From: Meandrina meandrites
Lineage: Eukaryota; Cnidaria; Anthozoa; Scleractinia; Meandrinidae
Assembly: GCA_963693305.1 (NCBI GenBank)
Contig: OY855907.1
Location: 38,633,356 to 38,697,355 of the forward strand
Direction: 5' to 3'
DNA: 64,000 bases
Position numbers and translations under genes: made by a program
In this document: in pieces, positions 47,064 through 57,700 of the stretch
Layout of the letters: each line of letters begins with the position of its first letter
Numbering within the stretch: position 1 is the stretch's first letter
Notes under the pieces: generated by a model
What the model was told of the DNA's origin: nothing
Databases searched by the model: none
The model's input: only the letters and a program-made list of their open reading frames with translations

Positions 47064-47521
47064 ACGCACTATAAAAATCCAAAATTTGTAAAAAGAGTAT
47101 AAGAGCCTTTTTGATAAGGTGTTTTTGAATTTAATATTCAAAAACATCTATAAAAATATTTGCTTCACTTGTTTTCAGGATTGGGGTCCAACACTGAAAA
47201 CAGTATATATTTCCAGCACTGTAATTCAGTGCTGGATTACAGCTCTGAAAACACTATAGAATTACAGCTCTGAAAACAGTATAGATTTCCAGAATTGATT
47301 TCCAAGAAAAATACTCAGCAGATTTTCCAAGAATTGAATCCTGTGTTGGAAAAAACAATATAGATTTCAAATTTTATAATTCACAAATATCTCTATTTGA
47401 ACCAAGCGTATTTATTTTAAGATTTGAACCAAGCGCAAAAATCACAACAGATTCCAAAATAAACCCAACGCAATTTTATAAAATCTGATTCTGTGCCGGA
47501 ACCCCCAATTACTATACTACT
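46091..47521. repeat. Right terminal inverted repeat of Polinton B (1,431 bp)
   Basis: Inverse of 31,429-32,859, same length with few substitutions. Carries nearly all of integrase copy 2 and, in its outer part, the palindrome CCAGCACTGTAATTCAGTGC (continuing TGG) at 47,213-47,235. Confidence 0.92.
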
Positions 47522-47527
47522 TTGGAT
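47522..47527. repeat. Target-site duplication, right (TTGGAT)
   Basis: Identical to 31,423-31,428 and directly adjacent to the element end. Confidence 0.9.
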
Positions 47528-48675
47528 AACCGATGAAACACTGTCTCGAGTGTATGATACATCTTCTCAATCGAAACTAAAACAATGGAGTAAACGGAGA
47601 AATAAAATCGTAACAAGTAGATTTGTTGCTGGAAAAGTAGCAACAAATGGGGATGCTGAAAGTTTTTATGGCCTATGTGATGGCCGTAGCCAGTATGGAC
47701 CCCCCCCCCCCGTATATAGCGACGTCACGATGTTGTTTTCTTTTGTGTAGTACTTTCTTTCAAACAGCGGAAGACATTATTCCCCCTCCCGCACCCCCCT
47801 TAGGGAGAAGTACTGTACTACAGTATTCCACAAACTGAAATGACCAATCAGGGACGATGGAGTGTAATTTGAAGTGGGGGGCTAAAATATAGAATTTTTA
47901 GGGTGATGTCACAGAAGTGAGCGCCAAAGGCGCGAGCCTATAGAAGGGTCTGGGGGCATGCTCCCCCAGAAAATTTTGAAATCTAGTCTCGCAAATGCTA
48001 TTTTCAGCATTCTCCACGAGATATTTCGTCACAAAATAAATCTGAAAGTATAAAATCATATCTAGTTTTAGTTCTCACATCCGATATTGCCGAGATGTTT
48101 TGACTTGATTGTAGCTGGCATTAACGTTGAATAGATGAACATACGATACATTTGGAATTCATGATCATTGTTTTTAATAGCACGTAAAAACTGTAACGAA
48201 AATGATAAAAAATACACTCAATGAAGCGAAACAATAAAGGGATCGTTGGACAAAACTAAAACAAGATTTACACAATAGATTGGAACTCTGCGTGAGCTAA
48301 ATATTCATACAAACATTACAATCTTCAATCGATAGTACCACAGACGAAATTCGTATATCACAATAATAATCAACGAAGAAAAGACTAATTTAAAAAACTA
48401 AACGAATTATCAACGTAGAATCATACCTCTTTTCCCCTTTTGTGCGAAAAAAGAACCTTTCTCGTTGTGACTATTTGGAGGCACACGTTAGACTACGTTA
48501 CGCAATAAACTTATAGTGAACGCCCCCAAAGCTACTGCGCATGTTCGTTTCCGTCACGCAACAGATTGATATAATTAACGTAACATTGATAAAAGCTCGA
48601 TGTGTGTAGACTGCTGAGGGAATGTTAAAAATCAGTGGTGTAAAATGGCTTGTGTTTACAGTACGACGCAAAATT
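47528..48675. other. Non-coding DNA right of Polinton B
   Basis: No gene supported. It includes a C10-11 run at about 47,701-47,710 and a dispersed-repeat-like segment at about 47,920-47,985 (GCCTATAGAAGGGTCTGGGG, then a GGGGGCATGCTCCCCC palindrome). Confidence 0.45.
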
Positions 48676-48855
48676 CTTAATGGAATTAGCCAGCGTAGCT
48701 TGGCGTTCTAGTCAAGAGCGGCCTCCAGAGGCCGCTAATTCCCATTGGCTAAAATCGCTTATCTGTCCTGTGATTGGTTCGTTGGCTTTAATTTATTCCA
48801 AATGGACTCATTCGCATGCACGCAACATTCAGGCCGCTCAATTAGCATTTGACAA

Positions 48856-49185
48856 GTGACGAGTGAAGCAAAGCAGTGTGAATTACACATGGATGCTATT
48901 GCACGCAAACTTCGGGATTTACATTTAAAAACCGAACATGAGCAAGCGGTGAGAAACCTGTATCTGGGAAAAGACGTCCTTGCCGTTCTGCCTACTGGAT
49001 TCGCCAAGAGCCGCATTTATCAAGCGTTTTCTTTACTGAACAGCTGTGAAAATACCGGCGCTACATTGATTGTCATTGCTCCATAAGTATTATTGAAGAC
49101 CAGTTGGCCGATTTGCGCTCGCGAGGTTTTCGTGCTGCTGCGTTGTCTTCTTTAAGTTCAGCTGAATTAGAAGAATGCTCGCACT
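48856..49185 (+). pseudogene. RecQ-like DEAD-box helicase fragment
   Basis: The frame encodes LKTEHEQAVRNLYLGKDVLA and then VLPTGFAKSRIYQAFSLL, the Q-motif-adjacent region and Walker A (family form PTGFGKS; here Gly to Ala). After the in-frame stop at 49,086 the expected continuation (IEDQLADLRSRGFRAAALSS) lies in another frame, up to about 49,185. Only the first ~110 residues are present. RecQ-like proteins of this type are common within cnidarian repeats. Confidence 0.65.
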
Positions 49186-49566
49186 GGTGTTACCAGTTAC
49201 TTCTAAACCGGTCGTTCGTTGTTCCTTGGGCTCAGCGTCATTCTCTGTCAATTTCCCGGTGATAAACGTGAAGCAGTCGGTTGCATTTCTGATTTTCCTT
49301 GCGCAGGGGCGGCAAACTTTATCTGATTTTCCTGGATCTTGGACCAGCTTCACACCAACAATGAACAAAGTGTCCGCGAACACACAACCAGCGCATTCTT
49401 TCCTTCCCGAAGGCGAAAACAGGTTCTCATTTGAACATTTGGTCCCCATTAAGGCAAAAGAAGAATTACAAATTCGGCAGTGATCATTTGAAACTTTAAC
49501 TGGTTTTCTCCCACCGCTTCGACTCGCAGATGAATTTTTCTTTGGACCTCCCGAATTTGCAGCCAT
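49090..49566 (-). pseudogene. Cys-rich zinc-finger (ZAD-like) N-terminal exon
   Basis: Starts MAANSGGPKKNSSASRSGG. Zinc ligands are likely in DHCRICNSSF and, ~55 residues later, VCRPCARKIRNATDCFTFI, giving a C2...C2 pattern like ZAD domains. The last ~45 residues overlap the RecQ fragment antisense and look like read-through beyond an exon boundary. It resembles the first exon of uncharacterised cnidarian proteins. It may be a captured host exon or part of the transposon's own gene. Confidence 0.5.
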
Positions 49567-49724
49567 TTTGCAAAAACGAATATGAAGCCTGATAATTTTT
49601 CCGTGATTTATTTGTACATCCTGTACTACACGTGAGTTTGACAGAACACGTCACCTTTTTATTTCCGGTTTCTCGCTCTCCGTGACTGACTAGAACGCCA
49701 AGCTACACTGGCTATAATGGAATA

Positions 49725-51160
49725 TGACAAATTTCAACATTAAAACAATTTGCAAAGTTTCGAGAAACTGTGAAGGGCTAACAGAAAATCCGAGAAAAAG
49801 GGATGTAGCAGCTCTAATAAGGTTCTGCCTGACTCGTACGTCTCTAAGTCGTACGTCTCTCGTTTTAAGCCAAGGTAAGTTCATTGGTTGAAGTCATTTG
49901 CAATGGCTGAAGTCAGCAGTGTCAAATTTGCCGAAGTTCCTTTAACGGTTTTCGTTTAGAGAAACGAATGAACAAGCCACAGAAACTAAACATACAGCTT
50001 GTCTAATCTCTCTTTTATTGCATTTAACGCTTTAATAAGTTTGTTTTGTTTTTTGTTTCTTTTTGGTTGTTTTTTCCTTTCTTTTTCTTGTTTTATTATG
50101 TTGTCATTTTTAATTTATGAATATTTGTTTTGGCTCCGCCGTCATCGTGACTTATAGCTGATGGGAAATTGTTGTCTTGTATTCATTTTGATTTGATGTG
50201 ACTATTTTGTGAACAAAAGCAGTGAATTGAGATGCTACAAGCGTTCAATAGACAAAGCTCTAACATAGAAAGAAGTTAACTAAGATATTATGAGATATTT
50301 CTTTTGTGAAAAATCTTTAGAATAGTCAATTAACTGACATCAAATCTGAAACCTATAACAGATCAATATTTAATAGTTTGCACCAATTTCTTTACAAAGC
50401 CCCTTAACCAAGTTTAACTCAACTCAGGTATTTAACTATGGACCATTGCTTTCCAATTCTTTTTCATGTGCTCATCTGCAAATTAGAAGTAATGTTGTTA
50501 CAAAAAAATGAAATAATTATTTTAAATATGGCAATAATCGTTTATTAATATGAACCATGAGTACGGTATATATCAACAGAGTACTTTTAAATTCTCATGA
50601 AACATATTTCAGATTACGTCGATTCAAGTTGCCTTTATAACACACTAAAGGGCAGTACTACAGGACAGTACTGCACCTGATTGTTCCTTGCGAGGAGCGC
50701 AGTCTCGATCTCGACACTCCTCGCAAGGAGCGTAGAGATTGAGATCGACACGTGCGTGTCTCGTTTCAGTCACGCGAGGCTGTTTTGTTGGCGCCGGACA
50801 TACACGTGCAACAGTAGCAAGTGAATGTACGAAGTTCTCCAATAAAAGACTTTAAGGATTCTCTTGAACTGGTTTATTCGAATCTGGGTTGTCCACATTC
50901 CAGGTTATTCCCGAAAAAAGGACGGTACAGCGCTGTAAGACACGCGGCAGATCATTGCAGCATATAATAAATATAGTGAATTGTTTCTCGGGAATTTTAA
51001 AATACTTGATAGTATTATGACAGTTAAAATATTGGATGTTATTAATCATCGAAACCATTCGTTTCTGTGCGATATTTCAAGACAAAGAACCGCGTATTAT
51101 AAATGTGTGATTTAAATAGGGCGTGCGAGAGCTTCTGTGTTGCTGTTTCTGACGGGCGCT
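49725..51160. other. Non-coding stretch
   Basis: No gene supported. A short GC-rich patch at about 50,685-50,770 has partly repeated CTCCTCGCAAGGAGCG and GAGATCGACAC/CTCGATCTCGAC motifs. The rest is AT-rich. Confidence 0.45.
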
Positions 51161-52108
51161 AACAAAACCCGGATCGGATCGGATCGGACCGGATTGTCAA
51201 AACCCGGACCGGATTGGACAGGATTGACAAAACCTGGACGGGATGTGATCCGACTGACTAACCCGGATCGGATCCAAAAAAATCCATAAATTCCCGCCAA
51301 AATAGTCACGTGATATCTCTAATCGAACATGGCACAGAAATAAGTAAGGAGACGTTCGCTATGTTTTTCTTTTTCGTCAGTATTATCTTGGTAAGAAGTT
51401 TTGTTTTTCAGTGACCCTGCTTATGATTTTCTTTCCTAGAAGGAAAGATCAAGAAGGAAGGGCGAGATACGAACAGGAAAATTGCATTAGCAGTAAAAAC
51501 GAACACAAATTTTCAAGGACCACCGTGGCGAAATATAAGTAACGGATCCTCTCACTGTAGAGGGTCTCATCAGCTTTAACTGATGTACATGTATCTTCAA
51601 ACTGTCAGAATGTCTCTTCTCGTTCTAAATTAAAAATATAATTGCCAGTTGTCTCACATCCTCATGTACAGCCCTCAAAGCACTAAAAAAACCCTGAATT
51701 TAGTTTCAATTCGTAACCTTTTTGAACCTAGATATTCACGTTTGGAATAATACCAACACGGTCTGATTACGAGGTGCGGTTACCTTAGATCTACATCCCG
51801 CTTTTTTTTATTGATTATTTATATTTGTAAAACTTTTTTACCTCGGTTTCAAGTTGGGTAGCCTTGGCGCCATAAACTAGCAGGTGGTGAAAAACAGTTG
51901 CCGATGGTCTGAGACTGAAGAACTTGTGTGGATTTTCGCCGGTTTTACATTTTCGATTAGTGACTATTTTGGCGGGAATTTATGGCGATCCGACTTTTTC
52001 GAATCCGATCCGGGTTTTGTCAGTCGCATCACATCCGGTCCGGGTTTTGTCAATCCGGTCCGATCCGGTCCGATCCGATCCGATCCGATCCGATCCGATC
52101 CGATCCGG
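51161..52108. mobile_element. (CGGAT)n-rich inverted-repeat element, cut by Polinton C
   Basis: Left arm 51,165-51,307 (AACCCGGATCGGATCGG through TCCCGCCAAAATAGTCA); the inverted right arm starts at 51,961 (TGACTATTTTGGCGGGAATT) and runs through ATCCGGTCCGGGTTTTGTCA to repeated CGATC. The right arm breaks off at 52,108, where Polinton C begins. The 650-bp core between the arms holds no gene. Confidence 0.75.
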
Positions 52109-52727
52109 AGTAGTATAACACATGGGGGTACCAGCACAGTTTATAGCATTGAATTTTTGTGCTCGTATTTTGTGCTCGAATTAGCAATGGATTTAGCACT
52201 GGATTTAGTAATGAATTTTTTGTGCTTGTAATTTAGCAATGGTTTTAGCACTTGAAATTTTATGCTTGGTTTTTTGCTTCAAAATTATGTGGAAACTAAA
52301 AATGAAAAATATTACTGAAAATCAATACTGGAAAATTATGTTCTTAAAAAGCTTTAGATTTTTAAGATCAATTCATCCAATACTAAATACCAACATGGGT
52401 TAAAAAGTATACTATACTCTTTTTAAAAAAAAATGGTTATTGAAGTGCGTTTAAAAATGCATACAAGTGTAACCATTAATTAATTCAAAACTGGGTAAAA
52501 TTATGTTCATCAATTTTTCCAATACTAAATACTATCATTTGATACAAGTATTGATTTATTCAAGCAAGTATACAAGAATTTAAACAACATTTAAAACAAA
52601 GGTGTAAACTATTATATTCATGGTATTCTAGACCCTATAACTATTAAAGAATATGGTCTTCTAAGCCTTGTTACTCCATTATTTTTCAAACTCTGATGTA
52701 ATATAAGCAAATCTATACTCTTTTTAT
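52109..52727. other. Left terminal region of Polinton C (TIR side), non-coding
   Basis: Contains repeated TTTAGCAATGGATTTAGCAC-type units (about 52,180-52,255). A subterminal motif TATACTCTTTTT...GTGCGTTTAAA at about 52,413-52,450 is also present in both Polinton B TIRs (about 31,850-31,890). No ORF. Confidence 0.6.
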
Positions 52728-53060
52728 TCAAGTCTCTATATCCAAATAAGTCTCTTCTGTATCAATACCAAGAGGGTCACGATATGTTATTAATGTATGT
52801 AATATTGGGGGATATGCTTTAGAAAGATTTATTTCACATTGTATCACATTATTGAAGACTTTAGTTAAAATTTCTAGGTAATTTTCTCTCTCATTTGAAT
52901 CTTTAGGAAGGGATTTGATCAATTGGTCTAATTTTTTCATCTTTTTAATACCTAACAAAAATTTGAATAAGTTTTCACTTTCTTTAGTGATCTGCTCGCG
53001 GTTGATTAGATTATCAATTTTATTTTTGATAATCTTCTGTTTAATCTGACTGTATTTCAT
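52728..53060 (-). CDS. Small uncharacterised helical protein (110 aa)
   Basis: Starts MKYSQIKQKIIKNKIDNLI; Lys/Ile/Asn-rich N-terminal helix, then an acidic C-terminus (DPLGIDTEETYLDIET). It is preceded by the promoter-like box AATATAACATAATG overlapping the start. No family known. Outermost gene on the left of Polinton C. Confidence 0.5.
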   Translation of the reverse strand: MKYSQIKQKIIKNKIDNLINREQITKESENLFKFLLGIKKMKKLDQLIKSLPKDSNERENYLEILTKVFNNVIQCEINLSKAYPPILHTLITYRDPLGIDTEETYLDIET

Positions 53061-53179
53061 TATGTTATATTATTATATGAGAGATTTTTTATATGTTTTA
53101 TGATATTTGGTGATCCATATGATTTTTTATGCGTTTATTTTCAGAGTGTTTTAACAATGCATGGATACAAAGCTTGCTC

Positions 53180-53710
53180 TTATAGTGTTTTTATAAATTT
53201 TGGAATCAGTTTGAGAATCGGTTTTTTTATACTGTCTAGAATGATGTTGATTTGAGGTGATATCACTTTTGATGTGATTTTGTATTCATTATCATTATCA
53301 TCATCATTATCATTATCATCATCATTATCATCATCATCATCATTATCATCATTCTTGTCATCATTGTCGTCATCATTATCATCATCATTATCATTATCAT
53401 CATCATTATCATCATCATCATCATTATCATCATTCTTGTCATCATTGTCGTCATCATTATCATCATTATCATCATTTTCGTCATCACTGTTTTTTACGCA
53501 AACATCTTTTAGTTCTTTTCTCAGTTCGAAATCGTCTTCATAATCATCATCGCTATCTTCATTATTGTTATTTTTTATACCAGCTCTTATTAACCCCTTC
53601 TCTAAAATGTCGAGTTTTTTGTCAATGATTTTTTTATCGATTAATAAATCTATTTTTTTATTAATTAGATTGTCATATTTTTCCTTGATTAAATTGAATC
53701 TGCTTGGCAT
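53180..53710 (-). CDS. Coiled-coil protein with a long Asp/Asn repeat tract (176 aa)
   Basis: The N-terminal 50 residues are a charged coiled coil (NLIKEKYDNLINKKIDLLID). Residues 70-145 are almost entirely Asp/Asn with Glu/Lys, encoded by a GAT/AAT trinucleotide microsatellite (53,280-53,490). The C-terminus has hydrophobic residues (ISPQINIILDSIKKPILKL). It is the positional counterpart of the 102-aa acidic protein of Polinton B. Long-repeat instability means the length is probably variable. Confidence 0.55.
   Translation of the reverse strand: MPSRFNLIKEKYDNLINKKIDLLIDKKIIDKKLDILEKGLIRAGIKNNNNEDSDDDYEDDFELRKELKDVCVKNSDDENDDNDDNDDDNDDKNDDNDDDDDNDDDNDNDDDNDDDNDDKNDDNDDDDDNDDDNDNDDDNDNEYKITSKVISPQINIILDSIKKPILKLIPKFIKTL
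53280..53490. repeat. ATCATC/ATTATC trinucleotide microsatellite within coding sequence
   Basis: About 210 bp of TCATCATTATCATCA repeats with a roughly 75-bp higher-order duplication (each containing TTCTTGTCATCATTGTCGTC). The Ser-rich plus-strand and Met-rich minus-strand ORFs here are frame shadows. Confidence 0.9.
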
Positions 53711-53778
53711 TTTTATATTATTATTATAGATTTTATTTTTAAATCATTTTTGATTGCGTTTTAATATGTGTTTTTGAA

Positions 53779-54684
53779 TTAATATAATATTCCATAAGCT
53801 AAAGTTTTGTTGTCTGATCTTAGTAATATTCCATAATCTAAATGTTCATTTGTGTCTATTTTTATTTTACATGCTATGAACTTCCCCTTGGAATTTTTTG
53901 GGGTGACGAAGTTCTGATTTTCATTTTCGATGGTGATGAATTCAACTATGAATACTTTGTCAAGTGCATGCAAAATGCATTTAAAACCAATTGATATCAA
54001 TGGTGGTATGTTATGGAAGAATAATTTGCAATTTAAAATGTTGTTTATAGGTTTGATGGTTTTGGATTCTCTTTTATGTAGTTTGACATTTTTAAAAATA
54101 TCAAAAAGACAATAATTGACGTGATTGCTATCATTTTTGGATATATTGATATTCAATTTTGCTGATATTGGAATGTAAGTGATATTATTGTATTTATGTT
54201 CTTTATATGCCTTTTCAGCTTGATTTACAATATTTTGATAACTGTTGTCTGTTGAATTAATAAATTCTGATTTATTAATACAAACAATCATTTGATTGAT
54301 ACCATTAACTCGTGTAATAAGACTATGTTCGTATCCTTGTGATATGCTTTTTTTAGTTTCATTGGGTTTAGCTGATATTACTAACATGCAAATATCAGCT
54401 ATGCATGAATTTTTAATCATTTCGTTTGTTAAATTTTCATGACCTGGATTATTTACTATTTTGAATTCTCTTCCGTCTAAGAGGAAATTTTCGATTGTGG
54501 AATGAATCGTGATACCTTTTTCTTGTTCTGATTTATCTGTGTCGACTAAATTTGATAACCATTGTTTTGAATCATTCATTGCTTTATTGATGTCGTTGTT
54601 TTTTATTGCTTTTGTATTTATTAAGACTCGTGATATAAGAGACGATTTACCTGTATCAACTCCTGCTATGCATGTTATAATCAT
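53779..54684 (-). CDS. Translation-factor-like GTPase (eEF1A/eRF3 family relative)
   Basis: 301 residues, intact. G1 AGVDTGKSS; switch I with EQEKGITIHSTIE (canonical GIT retained, unlike Polinton B); G3 NNPGH; G4 NKSE; G5 in PISAKL. The C-terminal region is homologous to the Polinton B protein (KLFFHNIPPLISIGFK, and AYGILY at the end). It lies 24 bp beyond the PolB stop on the same strand. Conservation in position and motifs between two diverged elements, with both frames intact amid decay, argues for a real function. The viral purpose is unknown; interaction with ribosomes is a hypothesis. Confidence 0.82.
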   Translation of the reverse strand: MIITCIAGVDTGKSSLISRVLINTKAIKNNDINKAMNDSKQWLSNLVDTDKSEQEKGITIHSTIENFLLDGREFKIVNNPGHENLTNEMIKNSCIADICMLVISAKPNETKKSISQGYEHSLITRVNGINQMIVCINKSEFINSTDNSYQNIVNQAEKAYKEHKYNNITYIPISAKLNINISKNDSNHVNYCLFDIFKNVKLHKRESKTIKPINNILNCKLFFHNIPPLISIGFKCILHALDKVFIVEFITIENENQNFVTPKNSKGKFIACKIKIDTNEHLDYGILLRSDNKTLAYGILY

Positions 54685-54708
54685 TTCTATATATGATTAT
54701 TATAGATT

Positions 54709-57700
54709 TTATTTTTTTATATTATAATGACCATAAGCATAGCTGTTTATGCCATCTTCGAGTATATATCTTTTATCATCGAAACAGCTAAGACTGACCT
54801 TATTTATTTCATAGCTTCCTAATTGATGTTTGTCACTTCTTATAGTTTTCATTTTATGATGCATTTGCATTTTGTTGAATAGAGTATTTTTATAGTCTTC
54901 ATGTTTTATATCCTTTTTGACAACACATTTTTTATTTCCTTTGGCAGTCTTTTTTTCTTTATTATTTTCTAGGATGTATGAGTACATTTTGCTTCTTAAA
55001 CCGATGAATTCGGCAATAGGTACTCCAAGAGCTTCGTCTTTGAATTTACCAATAATTTTTTTATTGCTGTCATCATAGAATTTTGAAGTTTTATCATAAT
55101 CACTATTGTCAAATTTATCTATGTCATTGAATAAGTCTTGATAAACATCTTCAGCTTCTATTTCGTAGGTAAGACTATCAGTATCTGTAAAAAGCAACTT
55201 GGCTTTATCTTCATACTTAGACTTGATGTAATTGTAGTGGAAATTATACATTAGCGTCTTGCTTAGATCAAGAATAGACATACCTACATATGCAGGTCTG
55301 TTTAGAGTAAGTGTTTCTTTGATCTTATGCACAGCTACGAGGTCCTCGTTGAAGATCTTACTGCTTACATAAGTTGGTTTAGAAGTCATCTTCAAAAGTT
55401 TCTTCTCATTTGTGATGAGCCTTACATCAACTCTTTTACGAAGATTTTCCATCGTCTTACCGTACACGCTGTTATTCATAAGCTTGAAGAAGTCTTTTTC
55501 GAAAGCATTGGTAGCATTCTTACGTTTATAAGTATTGAAATTAATATATTGCTTAAGCCAAGGAGATTGATTAAACTCAAGAACCCTGTGTACTTTCGTA
55601 AGTTTTAGACCTAGATCGAGATATAATTGAAGAGTTTTATAATGAACGACATACTTTTCTTTATTATTTAATGATGGAATCAGTTTGTGAACTAGACCTG
55701 TTGATATATTGAATTTATCTGCAATGCTTTTACAATAATTAGATAGCATATCTTTAGTTACTTTAACCTTTTCAGGTCCAAGAGGATAATCGTTATGTAA
55801 ATCATGTAATTCTTTTTGGTATTCTAGGTCAACTTCTAGTATCAATCCTTTTTTACTTTCTTCATTATACTGAGCTAAGTTTGTTTTACCAATCTGCTTT
55901 TCTTTCATCCATCTGAATCCACCTGTTGGTAGGTATTGGCTCATAGCATAACCGTAAAGATTATTAGCATCGAGATACATGATATACTTTGAATGCTCCT
56001 TTTTATCATAATTCTTCATATATTTATTATTTGCTTTACCATAACGATTGGCTGTATAGCTTATTCCACCTCTCATTCCTTTTTCTATAAATTGAAACAT
56101 ATCAATATCAGTCATAAGCTCTAATTTAATGTCAGTCATTTTCAACATAGCATCCCAAGATAGTCCAGGGCTAGTATAGTAATTACATGGATCCAACTTA
56201 TAATACTGAAGGCATGTCTTTCGAAAGCTTTCAAACACATCTGCAAGCAAAAGAACATCGGATTTTAGATATAGATCATGGTATTCACCCATATTGATTA
56301 GATTGAATTTTTTCCAAACCTTTTGTGCATGCTTGTAGTCTTCATCAGTTATAGGTTCATCATTCAATATGCTGTAAAATTCTTCTTTAGTAGGTAATTC
56401 TGTTTCATTAAATTTATCAAAGCTATCCATGTAGTCGTAGGGATATATACCTTTTCGAGTCATAAGATTAAGATTTTTATCTTTAAAAATTTCAGATGTA
56501 TATTTGAATGAATCACATGGTAGATTACTTACTAATTTATTTAAGCTGGAGCTCATAAATTGAAAGCTATCAAGAAATGTTAGATGATTCCCAAGCATGA
56601 AAGCCATATATTTCTCCATATTGTTGGGTGTAGCATTAATATTCATCTCTTTCATCTCTCCTTTTTTATTCTTATATGTATGGTTTTTAACAATAGCACC
56701 TATCTCCTGCATAATGAAATGACTATCATACCCCCGGAGATTGTGGAATATTACTGGTATTTTTATCCGATTCTATTCTAAGTTTAAGATTACAGTCTTG
56801 ATGTGCTGAGCCTCTGTATTTTCCAGTAATATGACAATGATCTCGAACCCGTATTGCATCATCAGTATATTGCTTATCACAAATATGACATGCTTTTGCT
56901 TTTTGAAATTCCTCTTCATCATATTTGGTCATCTTTAACGGTTTTTTGAAATGTTTTCTAATCACTTTTTTACAGTATTTCACTTCTTCCAGCATAGCTT
57001 CCATGAATTTATAAACAGCTTTTTCACCACGATATATTTGTACCGACTTAGTGTATTTATCATCATAACAACAAACTACTTTATATCCATATCCACAGTC
57101 TGTATGCTTCTGGTATACTTCGGTATATGAATTTTTATCATTAGGTGTACAACTAGAGATTTTATCTGTTATGGCTTCAAAGTCGGCATATATTACAAAA
57201 GGTACAGCTTGTTGCTTATGATAATTTTCGAATTTGAGTATGTTTTTACCCTTCTCAGGCATTTTTACTGCTTGTGTACCATTTATAACTAAACAATTAT
57301 CTTTATGTTCAGTTAGTATTTTTTCTATGCTAAAACATTGGAGACAGTGCATGCAAAAATGCTTTTTTTCTTTGTGTTTCGTTTGTTTATACATGAATTT
57401 ATTGAAGTCTTCAATTAGTACATAATGTTTATTATTATCTTTTGTTATCAGCAGTAAATTCATTTGATCTTCAAACTTTTCTTTAGATATGTATATTGGA
57501 AATAGTTGCTTTTCTTCATAACCGAATACATTGATGTTAATGTCGTTTTGCTTTTCAATCTTATTATACTGCTTATTGGTTACAGGAAATTCAATTCTAT
57601 CATAATTTAATTTGTTGACATACTGTTTATCTGATCTTTTAATCCTTTGTGGGTTTTTTATTTGAGAATTTAAATGCCTCACATGGCACCATAAAAAGCA

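Larger units (their letters stand above)
31429..47521. mobile_element. Polinton B: 16,093-bp AT-rich Polinton/adintovirus-like element
   Basis: The ends are AGTAGTATAGTAATTGGGGG and its inverse, flanked by TTGGAT on both sides (31,423-31,428 and 47,522-47,527). The 6-bp duplication and AG...CT ends are Polinton hallmarks. The TIRs are 1,431 bp each. The left half is transcribed leftward (virion structure, protease, PLA2); the right half rightward (packaging ATPase, fibre, PolB, GTPase, small acidic proteins). An integrase sits in each TIR. It is damaged: PolB lacks its N-terminus and the minor capsid gene has a stop codon. Confidence 0.93.
48676..49724. mobile_element. 1.05-kb TIR element carrying gene fragments
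   Basis: Left end AGCCAGCGTAGCTTGGCGTT (continuing CTAGTCA); the right end, reverse-complemented, reads AGCCAGTGTAGCTTGGCGTT (continuing CTAGTCA). It is flanked by TAATGGAAT-like sequence on both sides. Inside are a RecQ-like helicase fragment on the plus strand and a zinc-finger exon on the minus strand. It looks like a deleted autonomous element or a gene-capturing (Pack-type) element. Confidence 0.65.

Noticed and set aside
47920..47985. GGGGGCATGCTCCCCC palindrome as a transcription terminator
   Set aside because: It sits in a dispersed-repeat-like segment with no nearby gene; intrinsic terminators are not expected in a eukaryotic nucleus.
50645..50842. Cys-rich minus-strand ORF of 65 residues
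   Set aside because: Arises from a short GC-rich repeated patch; no neighbours or domain support it.
53263..53543. Met-rich and Ser-rich long ORFs over the microsatellite
   Set aside because: Frame shadows of the Asp/Asn repeat in the 53,180-53,710 gene.
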